64,000 nt of DNA. It comes from Istiophorus platypterus (lineage: Eukaryota; Chordata; Actinopteri; Istiophoriformes; Istiophoridae). The notes beneath the pieces were generated by a model. It was not told the DNA's origin, made no database searches, and was given only the letters and a program-made list of their open reading frames with translations. The number at the start of each line of letters is the position of its first letter. Position 1 is the first letter of the stretch. Location: contig CM029115.1 of assembly GCA_016859345.1 (NCBI GenBank), positions 11,202,001 through 11,266,000 of the forward strand, written 5' to 3'. Of this stretch, positions 1-11,971 are shown in pieces. The position numbers and the translations under genes are program-made.

Positions 1-97
1 TCCTCCTTTGTTAGTGGGTCCCAGCTGGAGCAGTAATGCACTGATGGTATTAACCCTGATTAATAACTAACAATGTGCTATCCTCATACATCAACAG

Positions 98-192
98 AGT
101 GCCGTGGTCGACTGGGCATGGGACTGGCCAAGGCTGCTGCCAGCCTATCAGGGCATGAGTCAGGTCACCTTCAAAACTCTGCTGGCCAACAG
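98..192 (+). CDS. Candidate internal coding exon of an unrecognised gene
   Basis: Seen: a 95-nt segment bounded by a cag acceptor (ends at 97) and a textbook donor, aacag|gtaaaa, at 192/193. Reading from 98 it is open throughout and gives a tryptophan-rich peptide beginning SAVVDWAWDWPRLLPAYQGM and ending in KTLLAN plus a split codon AG (exit phase 2). The frame starting one base later soon hits a stop. A third frame is also open but exits in phase 0 and would meet an early stop in the downstream exon at 59467. The chosen frame joins that exon to make a split Arg codon. An alternative acceptor two bases downstream (cagag) is possible. Repeated W, P and L residues suggest a helical, perhaps HEAT/ARM-like or scaffold, C-terminal region, but this is a guess. 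I do not recognise the family. The upstream part of the gene lies off the left edge. Confidence 0.55.
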
Positions 193-1404
193 GTAAAACC
201 GAAATTTCACTTGTTACATAAACACATGTTCACTGTCAGCAGTTTGTACATGTGTGTGCAAAGGCAAATGTCTTTTTTTGTTTCATGTTTTTATTATGAT
301 TCTCACAGGTGTCTTTGTTTTAGGGAGTCATTTAATGAAATAAAAGCTTAACTCCACAGAGGCATGTGCTGCATCAGTCTTTACCTGCACAAAATAAGGT
401 GTTCGCTTGGGACTCCTGAGGCAAGTTTTTTTTTTTCCACCTCTAAATTCCCTTTTTGGCTTAACTTGGGTATAAGCTTTAGTCATTGGGGATCATAGGG
501 CCTTGCTGCTCCTCATCAGAGGTTCAACCTTTCACTTTGTTCGAATGCCAAGGGCTCCTGTGGCTCCCAAAATAGCAGCTGAGCTGTCAAGGGCCCTCTT
601 TGGAAAAATCATATTGGAGTACTATAATATGCTGTGTGTGTTCAGTCATGGCATCCTGTCTTTGTGTATGCACATGCACATGTGTGACTAACTGTCTGAG
701 TCAACAAAATGGTTGAAGATTTTGGCAGTTTAGTTATTCCTGCTTTTTTGGTACTTTGGAGGTCTTGAGAGAGATTTAAAAGTAGTTAGAGATGGAAAAA
801 GAATGGCTGGCTCAGATTTTGGTGTCACCTGATTGAAGAGTTTTTTTGCCCAAGTCCACCACTCCTGTTCCACCCCCACCCTCCTCTCCTGTTCTGCTCT
901 GCAACGGGCATAAATATTTATGCAGGTATGTGACACATATTAGATGGCAATACTTCAGGCTGTTCCCCGTTCTCCATTCACAGCTGTCACGCTGCCAGCT
1001 ATCAGGGAGCCAAGGGGCTACTGCACCTTGTCTCCACGCCTACGCCCAATCCATTCTAAATCACCGCCATTGTAACACACACACACCTTTCTAACAAAGG
1101 GCAAGCTCTGCATCTGCCAAGGACACAGGTCTAATAAGGGTGAAGTATGCAGCTCTGTGCTGTGACGAGCTTTGTCGCCTTCATGCCTCTACCCCCTCCT
1201 TCCACACACACATACATACACTCCATTCTTCCTCCCCTTATATGCTGCTTTGTTGCATGTTAAAACAGATACTGTCATTGCTTGACTGAGCCAAATTAGT
1301 GTTGGGCATTCATGAATAGAAACTGAATGAAGTGGATATGAAGTCAGATAGGAGGAGAGAGAGAAAAAAGAGAGATTCCACTTGCAGTTTGATGCTGTGA
1401 GTGA

Positions 1405-1450
1405 CATGGAGAGAGAGAGAGAGAGAGAAAGAGAGAGCAGTCAATACTGA

Positions 1451-1524
<74 letters not shown>

Positions 1525-1536
1525 AGTCAATACTGA
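1405..1536 (+). repeat. (GA)n microsatellite with duplicated flank
   Basis: Two successive blocks have the form catgg-(GA)n-gcagtcaatactga: 1405-1450 with a short, interrupted GA tract, and 1451-1536 with a 68-base pure GA run. The flank caGTCAATACTGACA is repeated exactly, so the array arose by tandem duplication and then expansion of one copy. Confidence 0.9.
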
Positions 1537-2372
1537 CAAGGCACCAAAAAGTATGAGGAAGGATGGGAAGTGGGAGGGGGTAAAGGTTATATAATTCACC
1601 CTAATCTCACAGTATCAAAGTGTCTGAGATTCTGTCATTTGCCTCATTAGCCTCTCTTTGTTGGGCAAGAGGAGCAGATTTCATGGAGGATTTGGAGAAT
1701 GGCTTTGGTTCTGCCTGAGACACTCGCACAGAGCAGGAAGTTAGTTTCACGGCTGGCGACATGTAAGCTGTCAAAGTTTTCCTCAGATCCATCTCTGGCT
1801 CAAAAATATCTCTCAAGCTATAGAAGGCCATTCATGGGATAAGCTCACTGATGTCGGATCCACTGATCCATTTGTTAGGGCAGATAAGGATAATGCTTTC
1901 TGTGTAACTGCAGAGAGAAGTGCCCTCAGCTGTTTTCACAGAGGCTTCACAACAATTACTCTTTTGCTACCTACTGTTGCTGGACAAACCACAGGATTTA
2001 ATCTTACACACTTGACAGTATTAATAGTAATAATGCAATCTCACACTGTACCAAAAAGACCTATCATTGTGTCCTTGTGGTCATCTGTATTTTTCTGTCT
2101 TGTAAGTTTTAGTCACCTTGAATGACTTCCCTTCTCTGTACACAGTCAGTAATTTTTTACGCTCCCAGGACTGTGTGAGTTGGCAATGTGGCCCATTGGC
2201 CTCCTATATATTGTTACAGTGGCAGGACAGTTATTGTGCCCAGGGTTTATATCACATTCTAATGGAGAAAGGCTATGAGTTAAGGGCGGTAGGCTTTTAC
2301 ACCCGGGCTGTTAAATCACTGTTCAGATGACTTCATTAGCAGAGCAGGACACATGCTGAGACACTTGCGCCT

Positions 2373-2391
2373 GCACACACATACACACACA

Positions 2392-2429
<38 letters not shown>
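2373..2429 (+). repeat. (CA)n microsatellite
   Basis: Long AC dinucleotide array with two early interruptions (ata, aaa), followed by atatata. Confidence 0.95.
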
Positions 2430-2435
<6 letters not shown>

Positions 2436-2626
2436 CACTTTCACTCTGCTACCTTGATGGTGTAACATCAGGGCCAGACAGGAGGGAGTGTGGATTTATA
2501 CAGGTGTGTGTGTCCTTCTTTGTCACCTGTCACTTCAGATCCCTCAGCACGATGGCTCATCCATCATCTGCAGATTGAGCTTTTCAGCAGAAACTTGAAT
2601 GATTAATACTACCCTAGAACCCCCAG

Positions 2627-2955
2627 GGTTGACTGGCTGACTGGCTGACCTGGCTTCCTGGCAGGCTGGATGTTTGCATGGCTAGATGAACGACTTGTGT
2701 GTGGGTTAACTTTTAGCCTGCTTGTTTGCTGACTGAATGGCAGACTGATTCGGTTAGCTACAGTGGTGTAGGCATTAGTGATCAGTTGAGGTTTAGCTCA
2801 GTTAATGACAGGATAAGTGATATTTTTACTGAGTGGCTGGAGGGCTGACTAACTTGTTGGCTGTTTGCCTGCTTTGATGAATGACAGGCCTCGAAATGTA
2901 TTGATGGATGGATGATGGACCGACTAGGAGATTAACTGGCTGACTTTGTGGATGT
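2627..2955 (+). repeat. Degenerate GACTGGCTGA-type minisatellite
   Basis: Words such as gactggctgactggctgacctgg, gctgactgaatggcagactgat, gagtggctggagggctgacta and aactggctgactttg recur over 330 bases, with many substitutions. This suggests an old tandem array. Confidence 0.6.
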
Positions 2956-2999
2956 CTAGAAGCCAGGCTGAGTGTAGTTCTACACAATTTAGCAGGTCC

Positions 3000-4900
3000 T
3001 ATACAGAATCTGTAATTGTATCTACACAGTCTTTTAGTCTTTCTAAATTTCCTAGAAATACTTTTAATTAACTTTTATTTTGATGTTTTCTGTTTCCTTG
3101 CCTCTTACAATTTTTTTTTCCATAAGGCCATTTTTTTTTTACATCCATCACCTTTTTCTGTACTTTTATCCTGTTGTTAGCCTCTTTGATTCATTCTGAT
3201 GTACAGCTGACTTATGGAAGAGGTATGTGGCAAAAATACCACATCACACAGTATTCAAGGAACGAAGTTATTGGGTAAACCTCAATAGAAATACAATATA
3301 TTTATAAACCTTTCTAATGTGTATTCATGTACTTCCTTTACCACAAGTATCTATCAGTATCAAATTCCTTTTTTGAAATGCCATAATTAGTGACATTGTA
3401 TGACCAGGTCGGATATGTACTGGACATTTCACCTTGAACAAATTGGTTTGTGTTAGTTGTCACGATCTACTGATAGAAATGTGACCACATTGCCTACTTC
3501 TTTGGCTTCAAGTTAGCTGCCCCTTTTCTCTGTATTAGAGGCATGGAGTCACAGTACAAAGTGATTTAGTTGACTCTGAATAGTTTCTTTAAATAGTGAT
3601 CAATGAACAGATAACACATTTACTGTATTTTGACCTTGGTCACCCTTAGAAATGATGTTTTCTTTAGTGAACACTTATAACTCTTTCACGGCATTCCTCT
3701 GTATGGAACAGTCAGAAGTAACACAACAAGGTTAGAATTAATGGCAGCAATGCTATTTAACTCTGATTGTGTTGCAAGGCCTTTATGAACTGTAGTCTTT
3801 ATGTTAGTTTTCTTTTCCATCAAAGGAAAAAAAAAAACAAATATTTGAAAAAAGTGTGGAGTCTTCCCAAAGACTGAAGTCACATTTTAACTGTCATCTA
3901 CCAAGGTGACTTTTTGAGACTGTTTTTTTTTGTCTATATGTCAGAGTAGGTCCTCTGACCTGGTTGATAAGGGATAGCCTAGTATGAGAGATGAAGCTTC
4001 ATGTGTCACAGGGTGACTCTTCCACTCCATCATAAGGACCTAATCAAATCCAAGGACATTCATACTTACATCTACAACACTAGTCTACTGCTCCAGGTAC
4101 ATTTTCCTAAGACCTGTGTGGGACAACTCCAAGACCTCACACTGGCCACAAGAAAATTTAAGTAAGATATTTAGGATATGCTGTGGCGTGTTCTTTTTTA
4201 CAGCAATATTCTGAGCTAGCTCATGTCTTCATGATTTTATTTCACACATTGACAGTAAGAGAGTAATAGCAGCATTGACCCACAGATTTTGTAGCTTAAT
4301 ATGGTAAGCTACTCTGTAACTACTGAAAACTAAAGCATTTCCTCTGCATTGTCTCATTGTTGCTGTTACCCCTCAGGCCCATAACAATAGCAGTTTGTGG
4401 AAAAATGCCAGTCTGTGGCATTCTCTTGCTTGAGCGGCTCCTTAAATTGCAGCGATAGACACTTGTGCTTTCAGGAAGTGGGCAATCGCCATCTGTTCCT
4501 GGGTGCTGCCATATGGCAGGCCTTTTTCTCGGGGAATAAAATAAAAACAAATATGTCAGAATGTTCGTCTTCCTCCACGGACGCTGATCAACCTGGGGAG
4601 AAGCTGGATCTCAGTGTGTCTGGATTAATGGTCTTACTTTACGCCTCAGTGAATGAACGAATGTGTGCTTGTGGTTGGTGGGGCTTTTCTGTGTGTGTAT
4701 GAGTATATGTGCATGCCTGTGTGAGGGTGTTCACATGCTAATGCACATTTATGTACCTGGAAGTATTTCTGGAATCATTTATCTGACTTAAAGGGTGATG
4801 TTACGTACCATTTTGAGCAGCTGGTTGCCCTAGTCTTGGAAGCATTAAACAACACAGGACAAAAGAGCTTCAAGGTTAGCCAGAGTGACATTTCATGGCT
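3000..4900. other. Unique intronic sequence
   Basis: AT-rich sequence without simple repeats longer than short T or A runs. One block at 4385-4560 (caatcgccatctgttcctgg and on) is more GC-rich, with a pyrimidine-ag just before it, and could be a conserved element. I see no gene. Confidence 0.5.
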
Positions 4901-5699
4901 GCAGCTGCCAACTAAACTAGAAGAAACACTCTCAAGCCATCATCAGGCTCTCTGTCTTGCAAGGCCAGAAATTCAAAAGACTTGTCACTTTTGAAAATCA
5001 GGAGATTGTGATGTGTCATTGAAGAAGGGCCTCTTTCTTCTCTCGTCGATCCCCTTGCGTGTGTCCCCTCAGCTGACTGACAGCTAGGAATGCGAGTTTG
5101 TGTTGGTGGAGACAGAATACATCTTTTGTTGGCACGGTTATACATGGTGTGTTTAGTTTTCGCTACCCATGGATAACACTGACATATTGAGGTTTTCATT
5201 AGCCGTAAGAAGGTGGCGGAAGAAAGGGACGAGCTTGAGCGCACAGACTTGTCTGTTTCCATGCCCTCATGTGTGCATCTGCACTGCACCAACTTGTATA
5301 CTGTGTGCATATCATGGAGCGTGTGTATGTGGCTGCCTGCATGTGTGTAAATATTCACTCTTATATTTCATTGTGTGTGATATTTTGAGGTTTGCTCCTA
5401 AGGCGAATAAATCAGTGATGCCTGGGATAAGGCCGTGGCCCCTCCTCAAACTGCACAGACAAGCTGAGAGGCTCATTAATCAAACGGCCAGTCACAGATG
5501 TGATGGCTTCCACACAAACCGCCAGCAGACTGTGAAAGTCACATCCAACAGAGTCAACTGTCAGCCAGGCAGGGAGACAGGCAGGCCGCACTTTTCCTTT
5601 CTCCCTCTCTCTCGCTCTCTTTCCCCTCTGTTGTATTTATCTCTCAGTCTCCCTTTACCTCCACTCACCTCTAGCATGATGCCTCAGTGTGATACATCT

Positions 5700-7930
5700 G
5701 AAATATTTGTCTTGTCCCTCTAAAAACGATTTCGAGGGTCGAGGCAAATCCATCTTCACAGAGAGTGGTCATGGTCAAACCATTCTAGAGACATGAGACA
5801 TCAGTCATTACTGCACCTTGCTCTGTATTCTGTGGTTATAGAAGACTCTACTTTGTGGTCCAGTACAGTTGAACAATATCTTTTTCTCCATCCTCTGCTA
5901 TCCAAATTCTCTTGTAATCTTAATAAATTCTAATTCATTTGTTATACGGAAGTCAATAGAGGGGTAATAATTTTGCTCTGGTAAGGGCTAGGAATATATC
6001 GGGTTAAGTCTGAATATAGGAAATGATAGGTAGGTCGATACATGCAAGTAAGAACAATTTCATCTGTAATTTCTACTGTACAGAACATTCAGGGTAAAAT
6101 GTGCATGCCAACATAATGGAAATGTAGTCATGTGAAAATACATTTTCCATTCCCTTTCTGGTTACAGTTTCACATATCATTTTCTGACTATTTCACTGCC
6201 GCAATCTCGCAATCTTCACTCCCAAGGGGCTTAAATTGGTTACAGTATTTAACAATAGTTACAATAATGTCTCCATTCAATGACAGAATTGTTCATATGC
6301 CACAAGGCAAGCTTCTCAGCAGGATTATCTGGTTATCCCTCATGCATTGTTAACTTTCTGCACCTGACCTCTTTAAATTTCCTTTTCTATAACTGCGATT
6401 TCAGATAACGTAAATAGCAAGCTCTGTGATTGTACCAACTTCCAACCTTGGTGGGATAAATAGTTGGGGAGACTGTTACACCAGAGCTAAATGAAAATAC
6501 CATTTAATCTATGGCGAAGCCCTCTAAGGATGGATAGAGATGTTGGATGGAACAGGGACAAGACAAAGCCACCCCTTCCCGATTAAAAATGGCAAGTCCC
6601 AAGGCTCTTCAAATACACTGGGGTGTTTGATGGTACAAATATAAAGACAGTGTTCCACACAGCAACAGAAAGCTATGCCTTTGTCCTACGTACAGATAAA
6701 TGCTGTTTGAGGGAACAAACTTTGCTTGTTATGATGCATCACACAGCTTGAACTAGATCTTGCAACATGACTTTTTGCTACACTAACCTTTTGAGCAGCT
6801 ATATAAACCAGGTTTTTATAAATATAAAAGGAGCAATGATCTAGCAACTGTATGGCCTATTAAGACTTTCAACACTTTTCAACAGCTGCCCTCTTTGACA
6901 ACGGCATGGTTGTCATTAGTGAAAAGTAGTGACAACCATGCCATGTTTAGTCCAATCACACAGAGGAAATATTCAGGTTAATGTTAGAGTAAAGTGAAGT
7001 GAGAGATCTGTCTATCATCTCTTTTACAGATTACTTAAGATAATGAGTACCTTGAAAAAATGCCAATTGAGCTGTGTTACATTGCACTGAGTGAAATTGC
7101 AGACTTTATAAGCCTTGCAGAGTAGTAATAATATCAATATTATTTAAAAATTCATCAAAGCTACACTACCATGTAAAACATAAAAGCATATTAATGTCAC
7201 AGCACAGTGGTCACTAAGACGCTTTGCTAAGTTATCACACTTAACCTGCATGCATTTTGTCACTACGCCTGACTTTGGTAGCTTTGTACTAACTTTTCCT
7301 TAGAAATTCTAGTATGTCCACTGGGTAATTGTTTTCGTGAGCTCTAGCAGCAAAAATAATTTTCACATTTTGCCCCTGGAACCACTTTTGTCAACCAGTT
7401 TAGATGAAATGGACTGGGACTCAGTTCAAGCCATGGTGGGCTGTTTGACACAGTTGCCATGTTTCATGCTGATTTACTGAGTTGACTTTTTAGCTGACTG
7501 CAGCAGTCCATTGTCAATAGCCAGACTGTGACCGTCTGCTCCAGTCTATCATTGTCTTCTTCTTTATTTTTACTATTCTGTTCCATGTGCCATCTTCATT
7601 CAGACTGTCTGGAGGTGAGTTATGCTTTTAGTTTGCAGAATATGTTTGGTTGTTTGATGAGTGTACTGAATGATTATACTGAACAACTCAATGTTGAATT
7701 GAAAAACTTGCAATGACATTTTTGTTTACTTTGTCAATACTGCAGTCATGAGTAATGGTGGTTTAAAAATATATTTATAGGTTGTACATGTGAATGTGTA
7801 TTTGCATATATGTGTGTTTGCCGGGACATCAACGTAGCCTGGGAGTTAGAGAGACCATCCAGTTGCTGAAAAAGTGAAAGAGATTCATTTTATATGTGAT
7901 AGTAGCCCACATATCATGCTATACATTTCA
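5700..7930. other. Unique intronic sequence
   Basis: AT-rich. Apart from the hairpin at 6903-6942 I see no gene, repeat array or motif cluster. Confidence 0.5.
6903..6942 (+). other. Perfect 13-bp stem hairpin
   Basis: GGCATGGTTGTCA (6903-6915) and its exact reverse complement TGACAACCATGCC (6930-6942) flank 14 bases, of which three more pairs (one G-U) can form, leaving the loop GTGAAAAG. No transposon-type direct repeats are obvious outside it. The stem is shorter than a typical pre-miRNA. Confidence 0.75.
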
Positions 7931-8036
7931 CAGGACATTTAGCTCTCTTTGCTCACTCGGTGCAAGTCACTCTTGAAAAGGGCTTCAGCTAAATTCCTAA
8001 AACATGATGTCTGTGTGTGTGGGTGCACGCTCCGGT

Positions 8037-8262
8037 GTGACGGTGAGGGTTTGTTTTGGTGGTACATCATGAGGTTGTATCCTGTCGCCAGACTCATTAG
8101 CCTGTCGGCGGCGCCTAAGCTGTCCCGGCCAATCACTATGCTCCACTCGGCTCTGCTATTTGCATGTGGTCTAGGAAGAGATAATTAGAGGGATCTCTGC
8201 CTGTCACTGTTAATCTGGGAGTTAGTGAAGGGCTGTGATGCCGACATGGTGATGGACTGACA
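8037..8262. promoter_or_regulatory. Candidate conserved non-coding element
   Basis: A unique block free of simple repeats, with CCAAT (8129-8133), a POU octamer ATTTGCAT (8158-8165) and a homeodomain TAATTA (8182-8187), locally richer in CG than its surroundings. The motif grouping suggests an enhancer. Conservation is not tested. Confidence 0.3.
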
Positions 8263-9739
8263 CACACATGTCGACATACATACGCAGTGCGGCATTATAC
8301 TCTTGTACACACACTGGCATCCGATATACACACATATGCACAAACGCCAAGAGTAAAAACAGTGCCTGCACATACATTCTAGCATTATGTACAAGCAGAC
8401 ACCCACAAACACCATGTCTCCCATGTTTCCTACCCAATGTTGCTGCTGAAGTTGAGGGTTTTTATTAACTCCCACTTTATGAACTATAACCAATACAGTT
8501 GTCTTTTTGTATAATTTCCTTTCAAATACTGCAGCATATTACATTATAATAGATTAGAGCTGCTTCTCCATTGGTATGTGAATGATAGCATGTGGACTCA
8601 GTGGCTGTTTACACCAGTTGTACTATGCTGTTTACACAGGTTTTAGATCCCTGTTCAGATAGACTGTGTGCTTGTTGCTCCCCTAACAGGCAGAATGCTT
8701 CGTAAGCCTTTTGAACAAGCCCAGCTGTCAGCCCTATATACTTTCACACATGCACATCGATATGCACACATCCCAACTAACATGTACTTGTGCTGGTGCA
8801 TTTGCACGTCCCCAGTCACGCACATGCTGAAAACACACAAAGTCACTCACACATTGCTGATTGGCAGGCCTCCTGTTTTCCCATAATTCCGACTGAATTA
8901 TCCAATCAATCTCACTTGGAGAGCTGCTAAAGCGTTGACTAATATTAAGAGTAGAACATGCAACAATTAAAACATCCTTCAGGTAATTACAGAGCTGGTT
9001 TAGCAGCAAACAACTGAAGCATTTTATACATTCAGCATACTGCCTGTGTGTTTTATTTGTACCTGTATGATTGTTAATCAGACAAAATGAGCTATATTTG
9101 TGAATGTTGCATTCTTTAATTCACATGTCACATATTATGTAAAATATCATATCATTAGCCTAATATGTCTATGCAAATATTGACTCTGTTCACCTAATTG
9201 AATATCCCTGACAGGATTTCATCCTGTACAAGAAAATTCTGTGTAAAGTACTAGATGGATGGTCTTGTCACTGCAAAGCCCATTTTCCACCCAAATGACA
9301 GCTAGTCCTTTTTACACACTGTGGGACTGTTTAATGGTGCATGTTGAGAGAGAGAGGGTGAACACCGTTGCTGACCTCATCCGTCCTGCTCTGTGACCCT
9401 TTGTCACCACTGATGGCACATAATAGTTGACACTTGACTTTAGGGGCTCTTTAAGAGCCGAGAGTGCACAAGGCCCTGGATTCATATTGTAATGCGGTCA
9501 TATTTGTACTCTGCCTCTCTGCCTTTTGTTCAGGAGCTCTGTCTACACTTGTTTCCATTTTTCTTTGCTTTCTTCATCATTCTCTCTGTTTCTTTCTCTT
9601 GTCTCACAGAAAAATACACACATGCTTTAACACACACACAGACTAACACTTAGACCTACTCAGACACACTTCTGCTGGATTGAAATAGCCTGTCCCATCC
9701 TCCTGCCCTGGTGCCATTACAGGTAAGCACAGAGGTGCT

Positions 9740-9763
9740 CTTGTCTTGACACTTGTCTTGACA
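9740..9763 (+). repeat. 12-bp tandem duplication
   Basis: CTTGTCTTGACA occurs twice in direct tandem. Confidence 0.9.
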
Positions 9764-10795
9764 ATTTTATAGACAGCCAGAGTGAACACTCCAACTTGAA
9801 TCAATCCTCTCTTTTAAGCCTCTTCTCTCCTCTCCTCTAAGTTCTAATTTGGGCATACAGTATTATTTGAGTCATCAAAAGTACAAAAGTAGAAACACAA
9901 GTATTTCAAGCAGATAGTCATTAACAATAAATTTGCATAAATGACAAGGTACTTTTTGGCAAGAACATTAAAAGAAGAATGAAATAATCTTTATCTTGCC
10001 GTGCTCAAGATGATTGTTGGCTGTTTACAGCATAATGCATCTGCATTAGCTCACAGGGCATATTGCCTCTGACTGTGGTAATAAAAACATTCTTACACTA
10101 CGCTACACTTAATGCTTTTGCATTTCAAACCAACTTCAATGAATGCATGATATCATTTGGACCTAATATTTATATTTGTCTATACCACTGCTGCCTTCTA
10201 CTAAGCCCAACCATAAATTTCAGTGCAACAGTAGCTCCAGCCATATTAAATAGAAAGCACTGACACAGGTGGAACCTATGATGAGGTTGGATGCATGGCT
10301 GACCAATATTTCACTTCCAGGAATCTAAAAGCACATTCTTAACAAATCCCCAGTAATTATGAATTTACTACCTGCTCCAATTCAGGGCAAGTTCTTGATA
10401 CCCAATCCTAATAATACGCTCAACAGACAAGATCAGTATAGACTTTAAATGTAGTGACTAGGTAGGCTGTCCTTCTGTGCCAAATGCTAACTCTATGGTT
10501 GAACTCTCTCTTCTCCTTGATGCTCAGTCTGTGTTTCTTCACCTTTGCAGCTTTTTACCACATATATCTTTCAACCTTTTCTCTTTTCACCTGCTCCCCC
10601 TCTCTCCTATCTTCTCAGAGAAACCATAATGCGTCATGTTTTTCTCAGTCTTTGATCACTGAGTAGTCTTTTAGCATGTTGACTACAAGGCCTCTCACCT
10701 CCCCAGTGGTTGTTGCAAAAGAGGGGGCACACTTATCTGGCTTCTGTGATGTTGATGGTTGAAAGCATATGGTTGAAAGCTGATGTTGAAAGCGT

Positions 10796-10801
10796 GCGTG
10801 C

Positions 10802-10837
<36 letters not shown>
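10796..10837 (+). repeat. (GCGT)n(GT)n microsatellite
   Basis: gcgtgcgtgcgtgcgtg followed by an uninterrupted GT array. Alternating purine-pyrimidine sequence is prone to form Z-DNA. Confidence 0.95.
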
Positions 10838-10839
<2 letters not shown>

Positions 10840-11891
10840 ACCCAGACATGATGAAAGACTCTGTTATAGAACTGTGTTGTGATCATGTTGCAGCTACATC
10901 GCAGCTATGTTCTGAGTTGGTTGATAAGCAAGGCATTCTTCTGCACTGTATCAGACAGATAACGATCATTTGACGGGTCATTGTTAGACAAAAAAAAAAA
11001 AACTCTTAAGTGCTTAAAATTCTCACATTCTTTTTAGATAGCTTAAAAAGGTTGGAATTTAGATCTCCTAGTACACCGAGCATTTCATCCATATCTATTT
11101 GTTCAGTTATTGCATGGAAAACTTCCTTCACGGTGCCATAATGGGTATGTCCTCAGGGCCCAAGCTCTGGTTTAAATAGAAAACGCCTTTTTTCCCCTCA
11201 GTCTTTACACCTCATGTGTGTAAATGATGGTTGTGTGTCTGAGAGCTTTGCGGCCCCATCCAACAGCAGAATTCTCCTCTTTGTAAGATGCAGCGGATGG
11301 CCTTGATGTGACAGCTTGCGATGTTAGCCCAAGTTGTTTTCGACAGAAGACAAAGAAAAAGGGAAGGAGGGAAGAAAAAAAATGAACATAAAGGCAAAGC
11401 ATTGGAATTTTTCTTCTGAGGTGAATTCCCTTTGCAGAAATCAATTCTTTATCTCCTTCATTTTCTTGAAAAAAATTCTTTTTTTTCCCCTGTATCTTTG
11501 CTTTATCATGACTGTTAAGAACAGTCTGTTTGATTGAATTTGCCACTAGAGACATTTAGTGATCTTGATTGATTCTCTGGATACAGGACATAGGCTTGCT
11601 GGAAGCATCTTTTTTTTTTAGATGTTTTTTCCCCTATGACATTATGGAAACAGGTCTACCCTTTACAGCAGACTGAACAGTGAGTGGTATTATTGGACAT
11701 ATTGTACTGCTACATGCCAGTCTATAAGAATGCCAATGACAATCATAGGAAAGGACATTTAGATTACTGTCGAGGCTCCCCATCCTGTCTCTTCCTATCT
11801 GGCCTCCTATCACTCCTTCTGTTTTGTAATCTGTCTTCTCTTCATCTTGAGTTTGACTTGTAATGATGAAGAGCTGGTCAGAGGGGTATAG

Positions 11892-11971
11892 TGGTTGTGT
11901 GTGGGCATGTGCGCGTGTGCGCGTGTGCGTGAATGTGTTTGTGTGTGTGTGTATGTGTGTGGGTGTGTGTA
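11892..11971 (+). repeat. Imperfect GT/GCGT tract
   Basis: Alternating TG, GC and GTAT units over about 80 bases. Also translated as spurious Val/Cys ORFs. Confidence 0.9.

Noticed and set aside
5169..5723. 184-codon + strand ORF overlapping a 148-codon minus-strand ORF
   Set aside because: Both run through TG-rich and CT-rich sequence. Peptides are Cys/His or Ser/Leu/Pro-rich without domain structure.
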